A stretch of DNA of 64,000 nucleotides, taken from positions 1 through 64,000 of the forward strand of contig NZ_QMHP01000013.1 in assembly GCF_003313335.1 (NCBI RefSeq), written 5' to 3'. The notes under the pieces are model-generated. The model had not been told where the DNA came from. It was given only the letters and a program-made list of their open reading frames with translations, and did no database searches. The DNA comes from Pedobacter zeaxanthinifaciens (GTDB lineage Bacteria; Bacteroidota; Bacteroidia; Sphingobacteriales; Sphingobacteriaceae). The stretch's first letter is position 1. Each line of letters starts with the position of its first letter. Both the position numbers and the translations under genes were made by a program. Of the stretch, positions 7,794 through 15,756 are shown piece by piece.

Positions 7794-8603
7794 TTAGGGG
7801 TAAGGTATTTCGATGATTATTTGTGTGCCCTTATGTTTAGTGGATTGTAGTTGAAATGAACCTTCAATCATTTTCACTCTTTTTTCTATAGAGAATAGGC
7901 CCAATCCGTTGTTTTCCTTTTTCGCTTCTTCATAATTAAAGCCAACTCCGTTTTCAGATACACTTAAAAAAAGCCTATTCGCTTGTTGATGCAGTTGGAT
8001 GATGATTTGTGTGGCTTGCGCATGTTTCACAATGTTGTTCACTATTTCCTGAAAAAGCCTCAAAATAACCAGGTCTTTTTGTGGCGATAGCAGGGTTGTG
8101 CCTTGCATCCCATTTTCAAACTGCACCTTGTAAATTTCAGCTTTGCTTAGCCAACTTACTTCCTGTTCAATAGCTGCGGCAATGCCTAATTGCAACAACT
8201 GCTCGCCGTGAAGTAATTTAGCAAGTGCCCTTAATTCACTGATAGATTTATTTACCAGCTCAATTGAAGTATCGATCTTTTTTTCGGCCTTCTTTTCTTC
8301 GCTGATATTGATAGAGCCTAAAGTCAAATTGGTAAGACTTAACAGTTGTCCGATGTTATCGTGTAAATTGCTGGAAATAAGCTGCATAGTTTGTTCTTGC
8401 ACCTCTATTTGCGTTTTCAATAGCTCTGATTCGAACTTTTGGTTAAGCAGTTTCTTTTCTTCAAGATATACCCTTTTTTTTCGGTAATAGGTGATTACCA
8501 GTACGATAATTCCTATAACTATGATAAAGAAAATGAGCGATATTAGAATTATGCTCGTGTATAAATTCGTTTGTTCCTTAAGCATAAAAATGATTTTATC
8601 CAA
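7794..8603 (-). CDS. NarX/DesK-type sensor histidine kinase
   Basis: One long N-terminal membrane helix (about 15-40) is followed by a coiled-coil (45-75), a HisKA_3 dimerisation domain with phospho-acceptor H81 (NLHDNIGQLLSL), and a HATPase_c domain with an N-box region (EIVNNIVKHAQA) and G-boxes (ENGVGFN, NGLGLFSI). There is no extracellular sensor domain, so the signal probably comes from a partner, and the multi-TM protein encoded just upstream is the best candidate. Its start overlaps the end of that gene by 55 bases. An internal Met (residue 7) is an alternative start that would still overlap. It is paired with the regulator 2 bases downstream. Confidence 0.94.
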   Translation of the reverse strand: MDKIIFMLKEQTNLYTSIILISLIFFIIVIGIIVLVITYYRKKRVYLEEKKLLNQKFESELLKTQIEVQEQTMQLISSNLHDNIGQLLSLTNLTLGSINISEEKKAEKKIDTSIELVNKSISELRALAKLLHGEQLLQLGIAAAIEQEVSWLSKAEIYKVQFENGMQGTTLLSPQKDLVILRLFQEIVNNIVKHAQATQIIIQLHQQANRLFLSVSENGVGFNYEEAKKENNGLGLFSIEKRVKMIEGSFQLQSTKHKGTQIIIEIPYP

Positions 8604-9217
8604 CAGCTGTACATCAAGATATTTAAGATGTTCATTATTGCATAACGGATGGATAATTGCCCCTTTATCTTTACACGGATGATTTCGGCAAAAAAGGCAT
8701 TTACAGTTGTATTAGTTGCGTAAAATATAAGGCAGCCGGTAACAAACCAAAATGCCGCATCTTTTAGGATATCATGATATTCCTCTTGTTTAAATAGGCT
8801 AAAGTAATAGGTGATACAAAGTAAAACCACTAAACCGCTAAACGTAGTATTTGTTCTGTAAAAGTACAAGCCAAAGCCTTGGTGATACCACTCTATCATA
8901 TACCCGATGGATAGCAGTGCAGTCAGTATTAAACAAATAATTTTAATCCTGTTTAGATTGATAACTTTTGAAAATATCCAAAAATGAAAAAAGCAATAAA
9001 TAGGTAAAAACCCATTGTAAAGTACATGGTTGCTTTTAAAGGTTGGAAATATTTTAACAACTAAATGGGCATAAGTTTCGAATAGGGCTAAAATGCCTAA
9101 ATACACGATAAATGCCTTCCAATAGCTTGGCTGTACTTTTTTGGGAATAAATAGAATGGATGCGAAAAAGCACATCCATTCTATAATGATAGAAAAAGGT
9201 ATCTTCGATAAATCCAT
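8549..9217 (-). CDS. Uncharacterised 6-7 TM membrane protein (222 aa) in two-component operon
   Basis: No named family is recognised. Hydrophobic segments lie near residues 8-24, 33-54, 68-86, 93-111, 124-141, 153-172 and 188-210, consistent with six or seven membrane helices joined by short loops. Trp, Phe and Tyr are frequent in the helices. The gene begins 5 bases after the stop of the small protein at 9223-9726 and overlaps the kinase gene, so it belongs to a tight four-gene operon. Because the kinase has no sensor domain, this protein may act as its membrane sensor or as the target of the small protein. This is inference from context only. Confidence 0.85.
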   Translation of the reverse strand: MDLSKIPFSIIIEWMCFFASILFIPKKVQPSYWKAFIVYLGILALFETYAHLVVKIFPTFKSNHVLYNGFLPIYCFFHFWIFSKVINLNRIKIICLILTALLSIGYMIEWYHQGFGLYFYRTNTTFSGLVVLLCITYYFSLFKQEEYHDILKDAAFWFVTGCLIFYATNTTVNAFFAEIIRVKIKGQLSIRYAIMNILNILMYSCWIKSFLCLRNKRIYTRA

Positions 9218-9222
9218 ATAAA

Positions 9223-9726
9223 TTATTTATCTAAATCATATCCATCTTTCGGATCGGGGTAAGTTTCTTCAGGACAGTCTGGAGGGCATATCGTTGCTTG
9301 GTCTATTGCATCTCCTGGATCTGGCACTATGGGAATTGAGATTGATTTATCGTCATCAAGCATATCTAAATAGTGTTTAAATTTAATCACTTCAGTGTTA
9401 CATAAAATAGCAGTGTTAAGACCTAAATAATCTGAAACTCTATTGGTTGGGCAGGTATTTTCAGATACATGCTTACCTATGTATATTTTAACACCATATT
9501 CTGAGCCAACACTTGGTGTTTTTAGTAGTTTTAATACACTCTCTGGCAAAATACTATTGTCTATACATAGTTGTAAAACTTCCTTAACCGTGAAATGCGC
9601 AAATTTAAATTCTTTTTTAGGGTCAACAATGGTGCGTCTGTATGCTTTAACCATTTCCTTAACTTCAGCTTTTTTGAAAGGTTTACCCGTAATTTTTTTT
9701 TCTTCGTTGTTTAGTTTGATAATCAT
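9223..9726 (-). CDS. Uncharacterised small protein with C-terminal CPPDC motif, paralogue of 9919-10395
   Basis: Function unknown. The N-terminal half is helical and charged (EVKEMVKAYRR, FAHFTVKEVLQLCIDN). The middle has beta-like segments (YGVKIYIGKH, LNTAILCNTEVI). The C-terminus is acidic and Pro-rich with CPPDC and ends GYDLDK. It aligns along its length with the 158-aa protein encoded upstream: (K/R)SMVDAYR vs KEMVKAYR, ILQLCVNNKILPETVL vs VLQLCIDNSILPESVL, ILCNTQII vs ILCNTEVI. No signal peptide. It is the first gene of the operon that continues with the multi-TM protein, kinase and regulator. I recall Bacteroidota proteins of similar size with a CPPxC tail, but no function for them. 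Confidence 0.85.
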   Translation of the reverse strand: MIIKLNNEEKKITGKPFKKAEVKEMVKAYRRTIVDPKKEFKFAHFTVKEVLQLCIDNSILPESVLKLLKTPSVGSEYGVKIYIGKHVSENTCPTNRVSDYLGLNTAILCNTEVIKFKHYLDMLDDDKSISIPIVPDPGDAIDQATICPPDCPEETYPDPKDGYDLDK

Positions 9727-9746
9727 AATTATTTATCTATTTTTTC

Positions 9747-9804
9747 CAAATCTCGTGCTTTTTAAACTACTGCAGTACCGTAAAAATACCTTGTAGGTTA
9801 GGGT
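9747..9804 (-). promoter_or_regulatory. Promoter of the 9726-7150 operon with 28-bp conserved element
   Basis: A 28-bp element at 9777-9804 matches 25 of 28 positions of a second copy at 10468-10495. On the minus strand it is followed, after exactly 26 bases, by TTTG (9750-9747) of a -7-like box. The copy upstream of the paralogous gene has the same 26-base spacing. The element would abut the -33 region, where an activator binds. Confidence 0.7.
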
Positions 9805-9833
9805 GATAAATATAAACAGCAGGGTGTTTAAGT

Positions 9834-9877
9834 GAAGTGTCTCGCGAAAGTTTTTGTCCAACTTTTAGGGACACTTC
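9834..9877. repeat. 44-bp palindrome resembling two fused IS3-type ends
   Basis: GAAGTGTC (9834-9841) pairs with GACACTTC (9870-9877), and AAAGTT (9847-9852) with AACTTT (9860-9865). The outer sequence TGAAGTGTCCC...AAAAGTTGGACA resembles IS3-family terminal repeats. It lies downstream of the 9919-10395 gene and could act as a weak terminator, but no T-run follows. Confidence 0.5.
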
Positions 9878-9918
9878 AAAGCATCATCTTGTTTTCTTCT
9901 CGAGACATTATTCAAAAT

Positions 9919-10395
9919 CTACTCTCCTATATCATAATCTTCGCCGCCATTGTCGTGATATGGAGGCTCGATTTCTGCTCTATCCAACCCAGTGCCCTCA
10001 TCATCTCCAAGCTTATTTAGGATAGAAGGATCTGTATGTTTTAGCATGTCTTTAAAGCCTTTTCCTTCAATAATTTGCGTATTGCAGAGTATTGTAGTTG
10101 TAGCTCCTTTATAGTCGGGTTTATCACTAGGATATGTTCCATCTAAATGAATACCCAGGTATATTTTTAAACCATAGCCTTTGGCTTTAGGGTCGGTTGG
10201 CTTTTCTATTTGCGTTAATACTGTTTCGGGCAGTATTTTGTTGTTAACGCACAATTGTAAAATGTCTTCTATTTTAAAATGGGCGTATTTTAATGCGTCA
10301 ACATTTTGTTTATTTTTTTCTCTATAAGCATCTACCATGCTCTTAATTGTAGCTCGGTCAAGGAATTTTCCTTCGTTTTCTAATTTAGTAGCCAT
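9919..10395 (-). CDS. Uncharacterised small protein, paralogue of 9223-9726
   Basis: A 158-residue soluble protein of unknown function. It shares the helical N-terminal half (AHFKIEDILQLCVNNKILPETVL), the central YGLKIYLG and ILCNTQII segments, and an acidic tail ending GGEDYDIGE with its paralogue; the CPPDC motif is absent here. It has its own promoter with the same 28-bp element as the downstream copy, and a palindrome follows it, so it is probably transcribed alone. The solo LuxR-type gene at 10552 is divergent and is a candidate regulator. The duplicate with a private promoter suggests two related products under one control. Confidence 0.85.
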   Translation of the reverse strand: MATKLENEGKFLDRATIKSMVDAYREKNKQNVDALKYAHFKIEDILQLCVNNKILPETVLTQIEKPTDPKAKGYGLKIYLGIHLDGTYPSDKPDYKGATTTILCNTQIIEGKGFKDMLKHTDPSILNKLGDDEGTGLDRAEIEPPYHDNGGEDYDIGE

Positions 10396-10437
10396 AATTT
10401 TTTAATTTTAAGTAAATAGTTAGTGATTAGTTTTCTT

Positions 10438-10495
10438 CAAAGTAAAGCGTGTTTACAGTTGGTTAATACCGTAAAAACACCCTGTAAGTTAGGGT
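10438..10495 (-). promoter_or_regulatory. Promoter of 9919-10395 with second copy of the 28-bp element
   Basis: The element at 10468-10495 contains ACACCCTGTAAGTTAGGGT, whose ACCCT/AGGGT arms form an inverted repeat. The TTTG of the -7-like box is at 10441-10438 on the minus strand, 26 bases from the element, as in the paralogue. The element also lies 57 bases before the divergent LuxR-type gene, so it may serve both promoters. Confidence 0.7.
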
Positions 10496-10528
10496 ATTAT
10501 CTGCTAATTTAGAACACATAGCTCTAAA

Positions 10529-10536
10529 TAATTTTG
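10529..10536 (+). promoter_or_regulatory. Promoter -7 box of the solo LuxR-type gene
   Basis: TAATTTTG matches TAnnTTTG. Transcription would begin about 10 bases before the start codon at 10552. A purine-rich AAAAAGGAGC lies just before the ATG but is too close for normal Shine-Dalgarno spacing. Confidence 0.55.
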
Positions 10537-10551
10537 GAGTAAAAAGGAGCT

Positions 10552-10779
10552 ATGATAATTCAAGTAAATGAAGATTTTCCCCAAAGCATGATCAGCGCCA
10601 GGGAAGTAGAGGTACTTCAGTTGGTATCCATGGGCTACAGCAATAAAGAGATAGCCAGTCTGCTGTTCATCAGTAAATTAACTGTTGAAACACATCGGAA
10701 AAATATGGTAAAAAGAATGGGCTTTAAAAATGCTTATCAATTGGTAGTTTGGGCATTTAAGGAAAAGGTTTTCACCTAA
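10552..10779 (+). CDS. Solo LuxR-type helix-turn-helix regulator (75 aa)
   Basis: Almost the entire protein is a GerE/LuxR HTH (ISAREVEVLQLVSMGYSNKEIASLLFISKLTVETHRKN is split here as residues 13-32 and 33-52), ending in a short tail. There is no receiver or ligand-binding domain, so activity must be set by level or by partners. It is divergent from the paralogous small protein gene and shares its intergenic region with the 28-bp element, which makes it the first candidate to bind that element; the NarL-type regulator at 7150-7791 is the alternative. An ATG at codon 13 (MISARE) is a possible later start. A clean terminator follows at 10782-10823. Confidence 0.9.
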   Translation: MIIQVNEDFPQSMISAREVEVLQLVSMGYSNKEIASLLFISKLTVETHRKNMVKRMGFKNAYQLVVWAFKEKVFT

Positions 10780-10781
10780 AA

Positions 10782-10823
10782 AACCACATAGCTACAAAGT
10801 AAAAACTAGGTGGCTATGTGGTT
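10782..10823 (+). terminator. Intrinsic terminator after the solo LuxR-type gene
   Basis: AACCACATAGC (10782-10792) pairs perfectly with GCTATGTGGTT (10813-10823), followed by AATTTTTCTC. It also separates this gene from the convergent peptidase. Confidence 0.85.
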
Positions 10824-10883
10824 AATTTTTCTCTAAAGAATCATTCCTATTGGCGACTGATCCGATAGTGTATTTTTTGAGCT

Positions 10884-12464
10884 CTAATTTCTCGGAGCTA
10901 CTGGTTTTGGTAATTCTTTACGTGGAATTTTTTCAGCACGCTCAGAAGTGTGGTAAACGAAAGAAGCAATGATTGTTGCTGATTTCTTCAAATCGTCCTC
11001 TACCAATCTATCGTAAGTATCTTGGTTGGTGTGGTGCGTACGTGTGTTGTAGTCCATAGGATCTTGAATGAATTGGAATCCTGGTAAGCCAACTGCATCA
11101 TAAGATTGGTGATCTGTACCGCCAGTGTTATTAATGGTAACGGTTTTAGCACCTAAATCAGCAAACGGATTTAACCACGCTTGGAAAATATCTCTGGCTG
11201 CAGCGTTGCCCTGTAAATAAATACCACGCACAGCTCCGGTACCATTATCTAAGTTATAGTAAGCGCTTAATTTTCCATGCTCTGGCAATAACTCCATTTT
11301 GGTTGGGTCGGCAAAGTGTTGCTTCACGTAACCTCTAGAGCCATATAAACCTTGTTCTTCAGCATCCCAAAGTGCAATTCTGATGGTTCTTTTTGGTTTA
11401 AAGTCAATAGCTTTCAAAATACGCATCACTTCAATCATCACGATAGAGCCAGCTGCGTTATCAGTTGCGCCTGTTCCCGAGTGCCATGAGTCAAAGTGGC
11501 CACCAATCATCACAATTTCATCTTTCAATTTTTTATCAGTGCCCGGAATTTCAGCGATTACGTTATAGCCTTTTGCATCCTGAGGATAAAAAGTGGTTTT
11601 AACATCAGCTTCAACTTCCACTTTCTGGCCAGCACGTAGCAAACGTAAAATGTGCAAGAAATCTTCTGCAGAAACTTCTAGTTCTGGAGCTACTGGCTTA
11701 GCATCAACTGCGTATGATGCTCCATTGCTAGTGAAAAATGTGCCGTAGTTACCGCGGGCGTAGGTTAAAATTAAGCCTACGTTTTCTTGAAGTAGCATTT
11801 CGTTAATGGCAGCTCTATTTTGGCGCATGCGCATCATCATTGCCATTTGGTTGTTGTTGCCACCCCTGTTACCACGGCCCTGGCCAGGTGCAGCAGGTTC
11901 TGCAGCAGCCATTTCCGCTAATTTCTCATCGGTGTGACGGGTTACATCGAGTGTATAGGAGTTTTTTAACGGCTGCACCATTACTGATTCAATTACTACA
12001 ATTTTACCGGCCAATTTGCCTTTGTATTTTTCTAAATCAGTAACGGTATCGGCTTTAATTAATATCACTTCTGATTTGATTGGGCCGTTAGTGCCAGGTG
12101 TCCAAGCTTTGGGATAGCCAATAATTGGACGGTAAAAAGGTGCTGTAGTTGCTGCGTAGTATCTTTCTACCGACCAGCCTTTACCAAAATCACCCCAGCT
12201 TTCTTGCTTAACATTTTTAAGGCCTAACTCATTGAAATATTTCACTGCCCAATCTCTACCTTTTTTAATGCCAGGTGAATTAGCTAGGCGTGGACCAATT
12301 ACATCAGTAATTTGGAAAGCAATGTCCATTACTTTCGAGTTTTCTAATCCTTCTTTTTTGATTTTTTGAATGGCCTCTGCGTTAACAAGCTCTTGCGCAT
12401 TAACATTAATTGCATTGAAAGAAAATGCAACCGCCAAGGCGCCAATGGTAAATTTCTTTATCAT
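10884..12464 (-). CDS. Exported M28 family aminopeptidase/carboxypeptidase with PA domain
   Basis: Secreted or periplasmic zinc peptidase. Signal peptide at 1-24 (MIKKFTIGALAVAF...NVNAQE). A protease-associated domain is inserted around residues 130-290 and carries a low-complexity stretch rich in Gly, Arg, Asn and Met (GQGRGNRGGNNNQMAMMMRM). The M28 catalytic part shows metal ligands in IGGHFDSW (His, Asp), TGATDNAAG (Asp), WDAEEQGLYGS (Glu pair) and GGTDHQSY (His). Only peptidases of this family carry the order HxD...D...EE...D...H. Free amino acid or peptide release from dietary or dead-cell protein is the likely role. A second M28 gene is divergent at 12561. Confidence 0.95.
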   Translation of the reverse strand: MIKKFTIGALAVAFSFNAINVNAQELVNAEAIQKIKKEGLENSKVMDIAFQITDVIGPRLANSPGIKKGRDWAVKYFNELGLKNVKQESWGDFGKGWSVERYYAATTAPFYRPIIGYPKAWTPGTNGPIKSEVILIKADTVTDLEKYKGKLAGKIVVIESVMVQPLKNSYTLDVTRHTDEKLAEMAAAEPAAPGQGRGNRGGNNNQMAMMMRMRQNRAAINEMLLQENVGLILTYARGNYGTFFTSNGASYAVDAKPVAPELEVSAEDFLHILRLLRAGQKVEVEADVKTTFYPQDAKGYNVIAEIPGTDKKLKDEIVMIGGHFDSWHSGTGATDNAAGSIVMIEVMRILKAIDFKPKRTIRIALWDAEEQGLYGSRGYVKQHFADPTKMELLPEHGKLSAYYNLDNGTGAVRGIYLQGNAAARDIFQAWLNPFADLGAKTVTINNTGGTDHQSYDAVGLPGFQFIQDPMDYNTRTHHTNQDTYDRLVEDDLKKSATIIASFVYHTSERAEKIPRKELPKPVAPRN

Positions 12465-12560
12465 AAAATAATTAGTTTAGGTTAAGTAACAATCTGGTGT
12501 GAATTTACAGCTAATGCTAAATAGTTGTAACTTTCTATTCAGAATTTTACAACCAAAGCT

Positions 12561-13922
12561 ATGATGAAATATTTACGCAATTTATTTATTGCCTGCTTAT
12601 GCCTATTGATTTCGGAGATAAGTTTTGCGCAAAAAGCTGAAATCAAAGACCCAAAAATTATGGGCATGCTCAATGAAGTTTCGGCAAATAATTTGGAAAC
12701 CTTAATTAGAAAGATGGTTTCTTTTCATACCAGACATACCTTAAGTGATACCCTTAGTAAAACTAAAGGTATTGGTGCAGCAAGAAATTGGATCAAAAGC
12801 GAGTTTGAAAAGTATGCTGCTGAAAGTGGCGGCAGGTTGCAAGTATCTTTTGACACCTTTACCCAACCAGCGGATGGTCGTCGTATTAAAGAGCCTGTGG
12901 TGTTAAAAAATGTAATGGCCATTTTGCCTGGCACTGATCCCAATGATAAGCGCATGTTGATGGTATCTGGGCATTACGACTCTAGGGTTACCGATGTGAT
13001 GAACATAAAAGATTTTGCTCCGGGAGCTAACGATGATGCTTCAGGTGTGGCTGCGGTAATGGAAATGGCTCGTGTAATGAGCAAGCATCAATTTAGCTGC
13101 ACTTTGGTTTTTGTTGCTTTTGTAGGCGAGGAGCAAGGTTTATACGGCGCTGCTAATTTAGCTAAGCGAGCTAAGGAGGAGGGCTGGAATGTTCATCTAT
13201 TAATGAATAACGATATTGTTGGCAATACTTATGGTATGGAAACCGATATTAAAGACAACAAAAGTGTACGGGTTTTTAGCGAGGGTGTAGCTGCAAGCGA
13301 AACGAAGGAGCAAGCAGCGGCTAGGCAATCAGCTGGAACAGAAAATGATGGAAAGGCAAGACAGGCTGCCCGCTACATTAAAGAAGTGGCAGAAAGGTAT
13401 GTGGACCAATTGGAGGTTAAATTGATTTATCGAAGAGATAGGTACCTGCGTGGTGGAGATCATACACCTTTTTCGCAACAAGGCTTTGCTGCTGTAAGGC
13501 TTACGGAAATGAACGAAGATTTCAATCGGCAGCATCAGGATATTAGAACAGAGAATGGCTTTAAGTTTGGTGATTTGCCAGAGTACGTAGATTATACTTA
13601 TCTACAAAAAGTAACCCGGATGAACATGTCGGTAATGGCCAATTTAGCATTGTCAACCCAGGAACCCGAAAATGTTGGTGTAGTAACTTCGGGGCTTACC
13701 AATAAAACGCAATTGAAATGGAATGCACCAAAAGGCAAAACGCCCTACGGCTACTATGTTTTAATGAGAGAAACCACCAGTCCGTTTTGGGAGCGCAAAT
13801 TTTTCGTGAAAGAAAATCAGGCTACTTTAAACTATTCGAAGGATAACTACTTTTTTGGGGTACAGTCTGTAGATGAAAATGGGCATGAAAGTTTGGTGGT
13901 AATTCCAAAACCTATCAGATAA
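12561..13922 (+). CDS. Exported M28 family peptidase (453 aa)
   Basis: Signal peptide of about 23 residues (MMKYLRNLFIACLCLLISEISFAQ). Zinc-site motifs are SGHYDSR, GANDDASGV, VGEEQGLYG, MNNDIVGN and GGDHTPFSQQG, the full set for M28. A fibronectin-like C-terminal region (about 360-450; TKQLKWNAPKGKTPYGYYVLMRETT-type pattern) may help substrate or surface binding. It shares an intergenic region with the divergent M28 gene at 10884-12464, but the two differ strongly in sequence and domain make-up, so they are not a recent duplication. The first of two adjacent ATGs (12561/12564) is taken as the start. Confidence 0.94.
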   Translation: MMKYLRNLFIACLCLLISEISFAQKAEIKDPKIMGMLNEVSANNLETLIRKMVSFHTRHTLSDTLSKTKGIGAARNWIKSEFEKYAAESGGRLQVSFDTFTQPADGRRIKEPVVLKNVMAILPGTDPNDKRMLMVSGHYDSRVTDVMNIKDFAPGANDDASGVAAVMEMARVMSKHQFSCTLVFVAFVGEEQGLYGAANLAKRAKEEGWNVHLLMNNDIVGNTYGMETDIKDNKSVRVFSEGVAASETKEQAAARQSAGTENDGKARQAARYIKEVAERYVDQLEVKLIYRRDRYLRGGDHTPFSQQGFAAVRLTEMNEDFNRQHQDIRTENGFKFGDLPEYVDYTYLQKVTRMNMSVMANLALSTQEPENVGVVTSGLTNKTQLKWNAPKGKTPYGYYVLMRETTSPFWERKFFVKENQATLNYSKDNYFFGVQSVDENGHESLVVIPKPIR

Positions 13923-13927
13923 ACGAA

Positions 13928-13950
13928 AAGGCGGTAACCAGCCGCCTTTC
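13928..13950. terminator. Bidirectional terminator between convergent genes
   Basis: AAAGGCGG (13928-13935) pairs with CCGCCTTT (13943-13950). It lies right after the M28 stop codon and before the convergent ABC permease. Confidence 0.75.
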
Positions 13951-13980
13951 CTATATTAACTAAAACTAAACTAAAAATTT

Positions 13981-14766
13981 TTACTTGATATTCCGCTTCA
14001 ATAAAATGAAGTAACCCGCCACAAAAACCACCAAACCACATATTAAACTGTGCGCAATGGCTTGGTCAAAAATGGCAAACTCAATTCCTTTTTTTGAATT
14101 CATGATATTCATTACCGTTAAGCTTGGAAATGCTTGAGGGATGTAAATAGCGTATTTCCAGTTCATGTTGGCGGCAATAGAAGCGAAAATGGTCATTAAA
14201 AAACCTAATCCAAAAGGCTTTAAAAAGTCATTCCAAAGCAGGTTCATCAAAAACTGCAAGGATATAATTCCAATGGAAGAAAGGAACATTTTGGTAAAGG
14301 AACGGAATATAATTTCGGTAGGATTAAATCCACTAAACTTAAGTTGAGGCCTAAATAATTCGATGCCATGACCGGCCATAATAATAAATATGGCAAACAA
14401 AAACATCGTTAAAAAGGTGAGGAATATGATATAAATAAACTTACTCGAATAGATGGATAGTTTTGGTAGCGGTAAAGAAAATAAACTTTTCCAAGTATCT
14501 CCTTTATACTCCATATTGGTAATGGCGTAAGTGTTGTATATCACCAATATTGGCAACAAAAGCGAACCCATAATTCCCGCAATTGGGTAGATGAAATAAA
14601 ACCAAAGCATTTGCGGTGGATATTTCACAAGGTTGTCGTACTTTAAGATAAAGCCTAATGCAATAATTAAACAGATTGATAATGGTAGCAAAATGGCGCT
14701 CCAAAAAGCTAATGTTTTGCGTGACTTGTAAAATTCTGATATAAAAGAGATGTATAAAGAACGCAT
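13981..14766 (-). CDS. ABC-2 type transporter permease (261 aa)
   Basis: About six membrane helices (near residues 20-40, 55-75, 105-130, 150-175, 185-200, 235-255) with an N-terminal cytoplasmic start MRSLYISFISEFYKSRKTLAF, typical of permeases partnered with bacitracin- or lantibiotic-immunity-type ATPases. It is encoded 79 bases after the ATPase gene in the same direction. The substrate cannot be told from sequence; peptide or lipid export is the usual role. It probably forms the membrane part of a transporter controlled by the divergent LytS/LytTR pair. Confidence 0.9.
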   Translation of the reverse strand: MRSLYISFISEFYKSRKTLAFWSAILLPLSICLIIALGFILKYDNLVKYPPQMLWFYFIYPIAGIMGSLLLPILVIYNTYAITNMEYKGDTWKSLFSLPLPKLSIYSSKFIYIIFLTFLTMFLFAIFIIMAGHGIELFRPQLKFSGFNPTEIIFRSFTKMFLSSIGIISLQFLMNLLWNDFLKPFGLGFLMTIFASIAANMNWKYAIYIPQAFPSLTVMNIMNSKKGIEFAIFDQAIAHSLICGLVVFVAGYFILLKRNIK

Positions 14767-14845
14767 ATGTTTTTGTTTGGATGGTTAGTTTTTTGGTTGT
14801 TTAATGCAGGCTTTGGTAATTGGTACTTTGAAGTCCGTTTTAATG

Positions 14846-15754
14846 TTAATTCTTCGATGTAATGTCTAAGAACAAATGCTCTAGGTCTTTTTTCTCCGTA
14901 CCGATACTGTAAACCGTTAAGCCATTTTGTATCAAAAGGGTATTGAGTTGGCCCATATCGGCTTTGCTTTTATAAGCCACATTAATCACACCACCCTTTT
15001 CGCTGAAGATTTCGGAACCGTTTGCTTTCAAGAGATCAAGTGCCAAATCTTTATTATCAACCTCTATTTTGATGCTAGGCTTGCTTAAATCGTGTAGCTC
15101 GTTAATGGTGCCTTGGAAAAGTAATTGCCCTTTATTGATAATGCCCACATGTGTAGCTGTTCGTTCAATTTCAGCCAGTAAGTGGCTTGATACTAAAATG
15201 GTTTTTCCGTACTCGGTAACCAGCTTAATCATCAAGTTTCTAATTTCAATAATTCCGTTAGGGTCCAATCCGTTTGTTGGCTCATCAAGCAGTAATAGCT
15301 CAGGGTCGCCAATTAGCGCTAAGGCAATACCCAGGCGCTGTTTCATGCCTAAGGAATATTTGCCCGCCTTTTTATTTGCCGCCTCTTTTAGGCCAACCAA
15401 AGTGAGCATTTCATCGGCTTTGCCTTTATTGATACCTAATAGAATACAGCGGTTACGTAAATTTTCAAGCCCTGTTAAATGGCCATAAATAGCAGGTTGC
15501 TCTACCAACGAACCCATCTTAGCTAAGCAGGCAATTCGGTTGTGGTTCAATTCTTTACCAAATACGAAAACGGTATCTGCCGGCGACTGCAATAAATTAA
15601 GAAGTATTTTTATGGTAGTGGTTTTTCCAGCTCCGTTTGGTCCTAAGAAACCGTAGATGCTACCTTTTGGTACTTGCAAAGATAAATCTCTAACTACGGC
15701 CTGCGAACCAAAGTGGTGGTTAAGCCCAACAGTTTGTATGGCTAATTGGCTCAT
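14846..15754 (-). CDS. ABC transporter ATP-binding protein
   Basis: Walker A GPNGAGKTT (about 39-47), Q-loop SLVEQPAIYGHLTG, signature YSLGMKQRLG, Walker B LLLLDEPTNGLDPNG and H-loop VSSHLLAEIE are all present. The ~80-residue C-terminal extension (from about 220) is usual for ABC-2 exporters of the BcrA/NatA type. The start codon lies 2 bases after the stop of a 61-aa membrane peptide gene, indicating one transcript: peptide, ATPase, permease. Confidence 0.96.
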   Translation of the reverse strand: MSQLAIQTVGLNHHFGSQAVVRDLSLQVPKGSIYGFLGPNGAGKTTTIKILLNLLQSPADTVFVFGKELNHNRIACLAKMGSLVEQPAIYGHLTGLENLRNRCILLGINKGKADEMLTLVGLKEAANKKAGKYSLGMKQRLGIALALIGDPELLLLDEPTNGLDPNGIIEIRNLMIKLVTEYGKTILVSSHLLAEIERTATHVGIINKGQLLFQGTINELHDLSKPSIKIEVDNKDLALDLLKANGSEIFSEKGGVINVAYKSKADMGQLNTLLIQNGLTVYSIGTEKKDLEHLFLDITSKN

Positions 15755-15756
15755 TC

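Noticed and set aside
9832..10025. Two overlapping plus-strand ORFs of 62 aa
   Set aside because: Run through the palindrome 9834-9877 and the 3' end of the 9919-10395 gene; low complexity, no RBS and no conserved pattern.
10517..10554. RNA hairpin hiding the solo LuxR-type start codon (CATAGCTC/GAGCTATG)
   Set aside because: The left arm lies upstream of the -7 box at 10529-10536 and would not be transcribed, so an RNA hairpin is unlikely; a DNA site remains possible.
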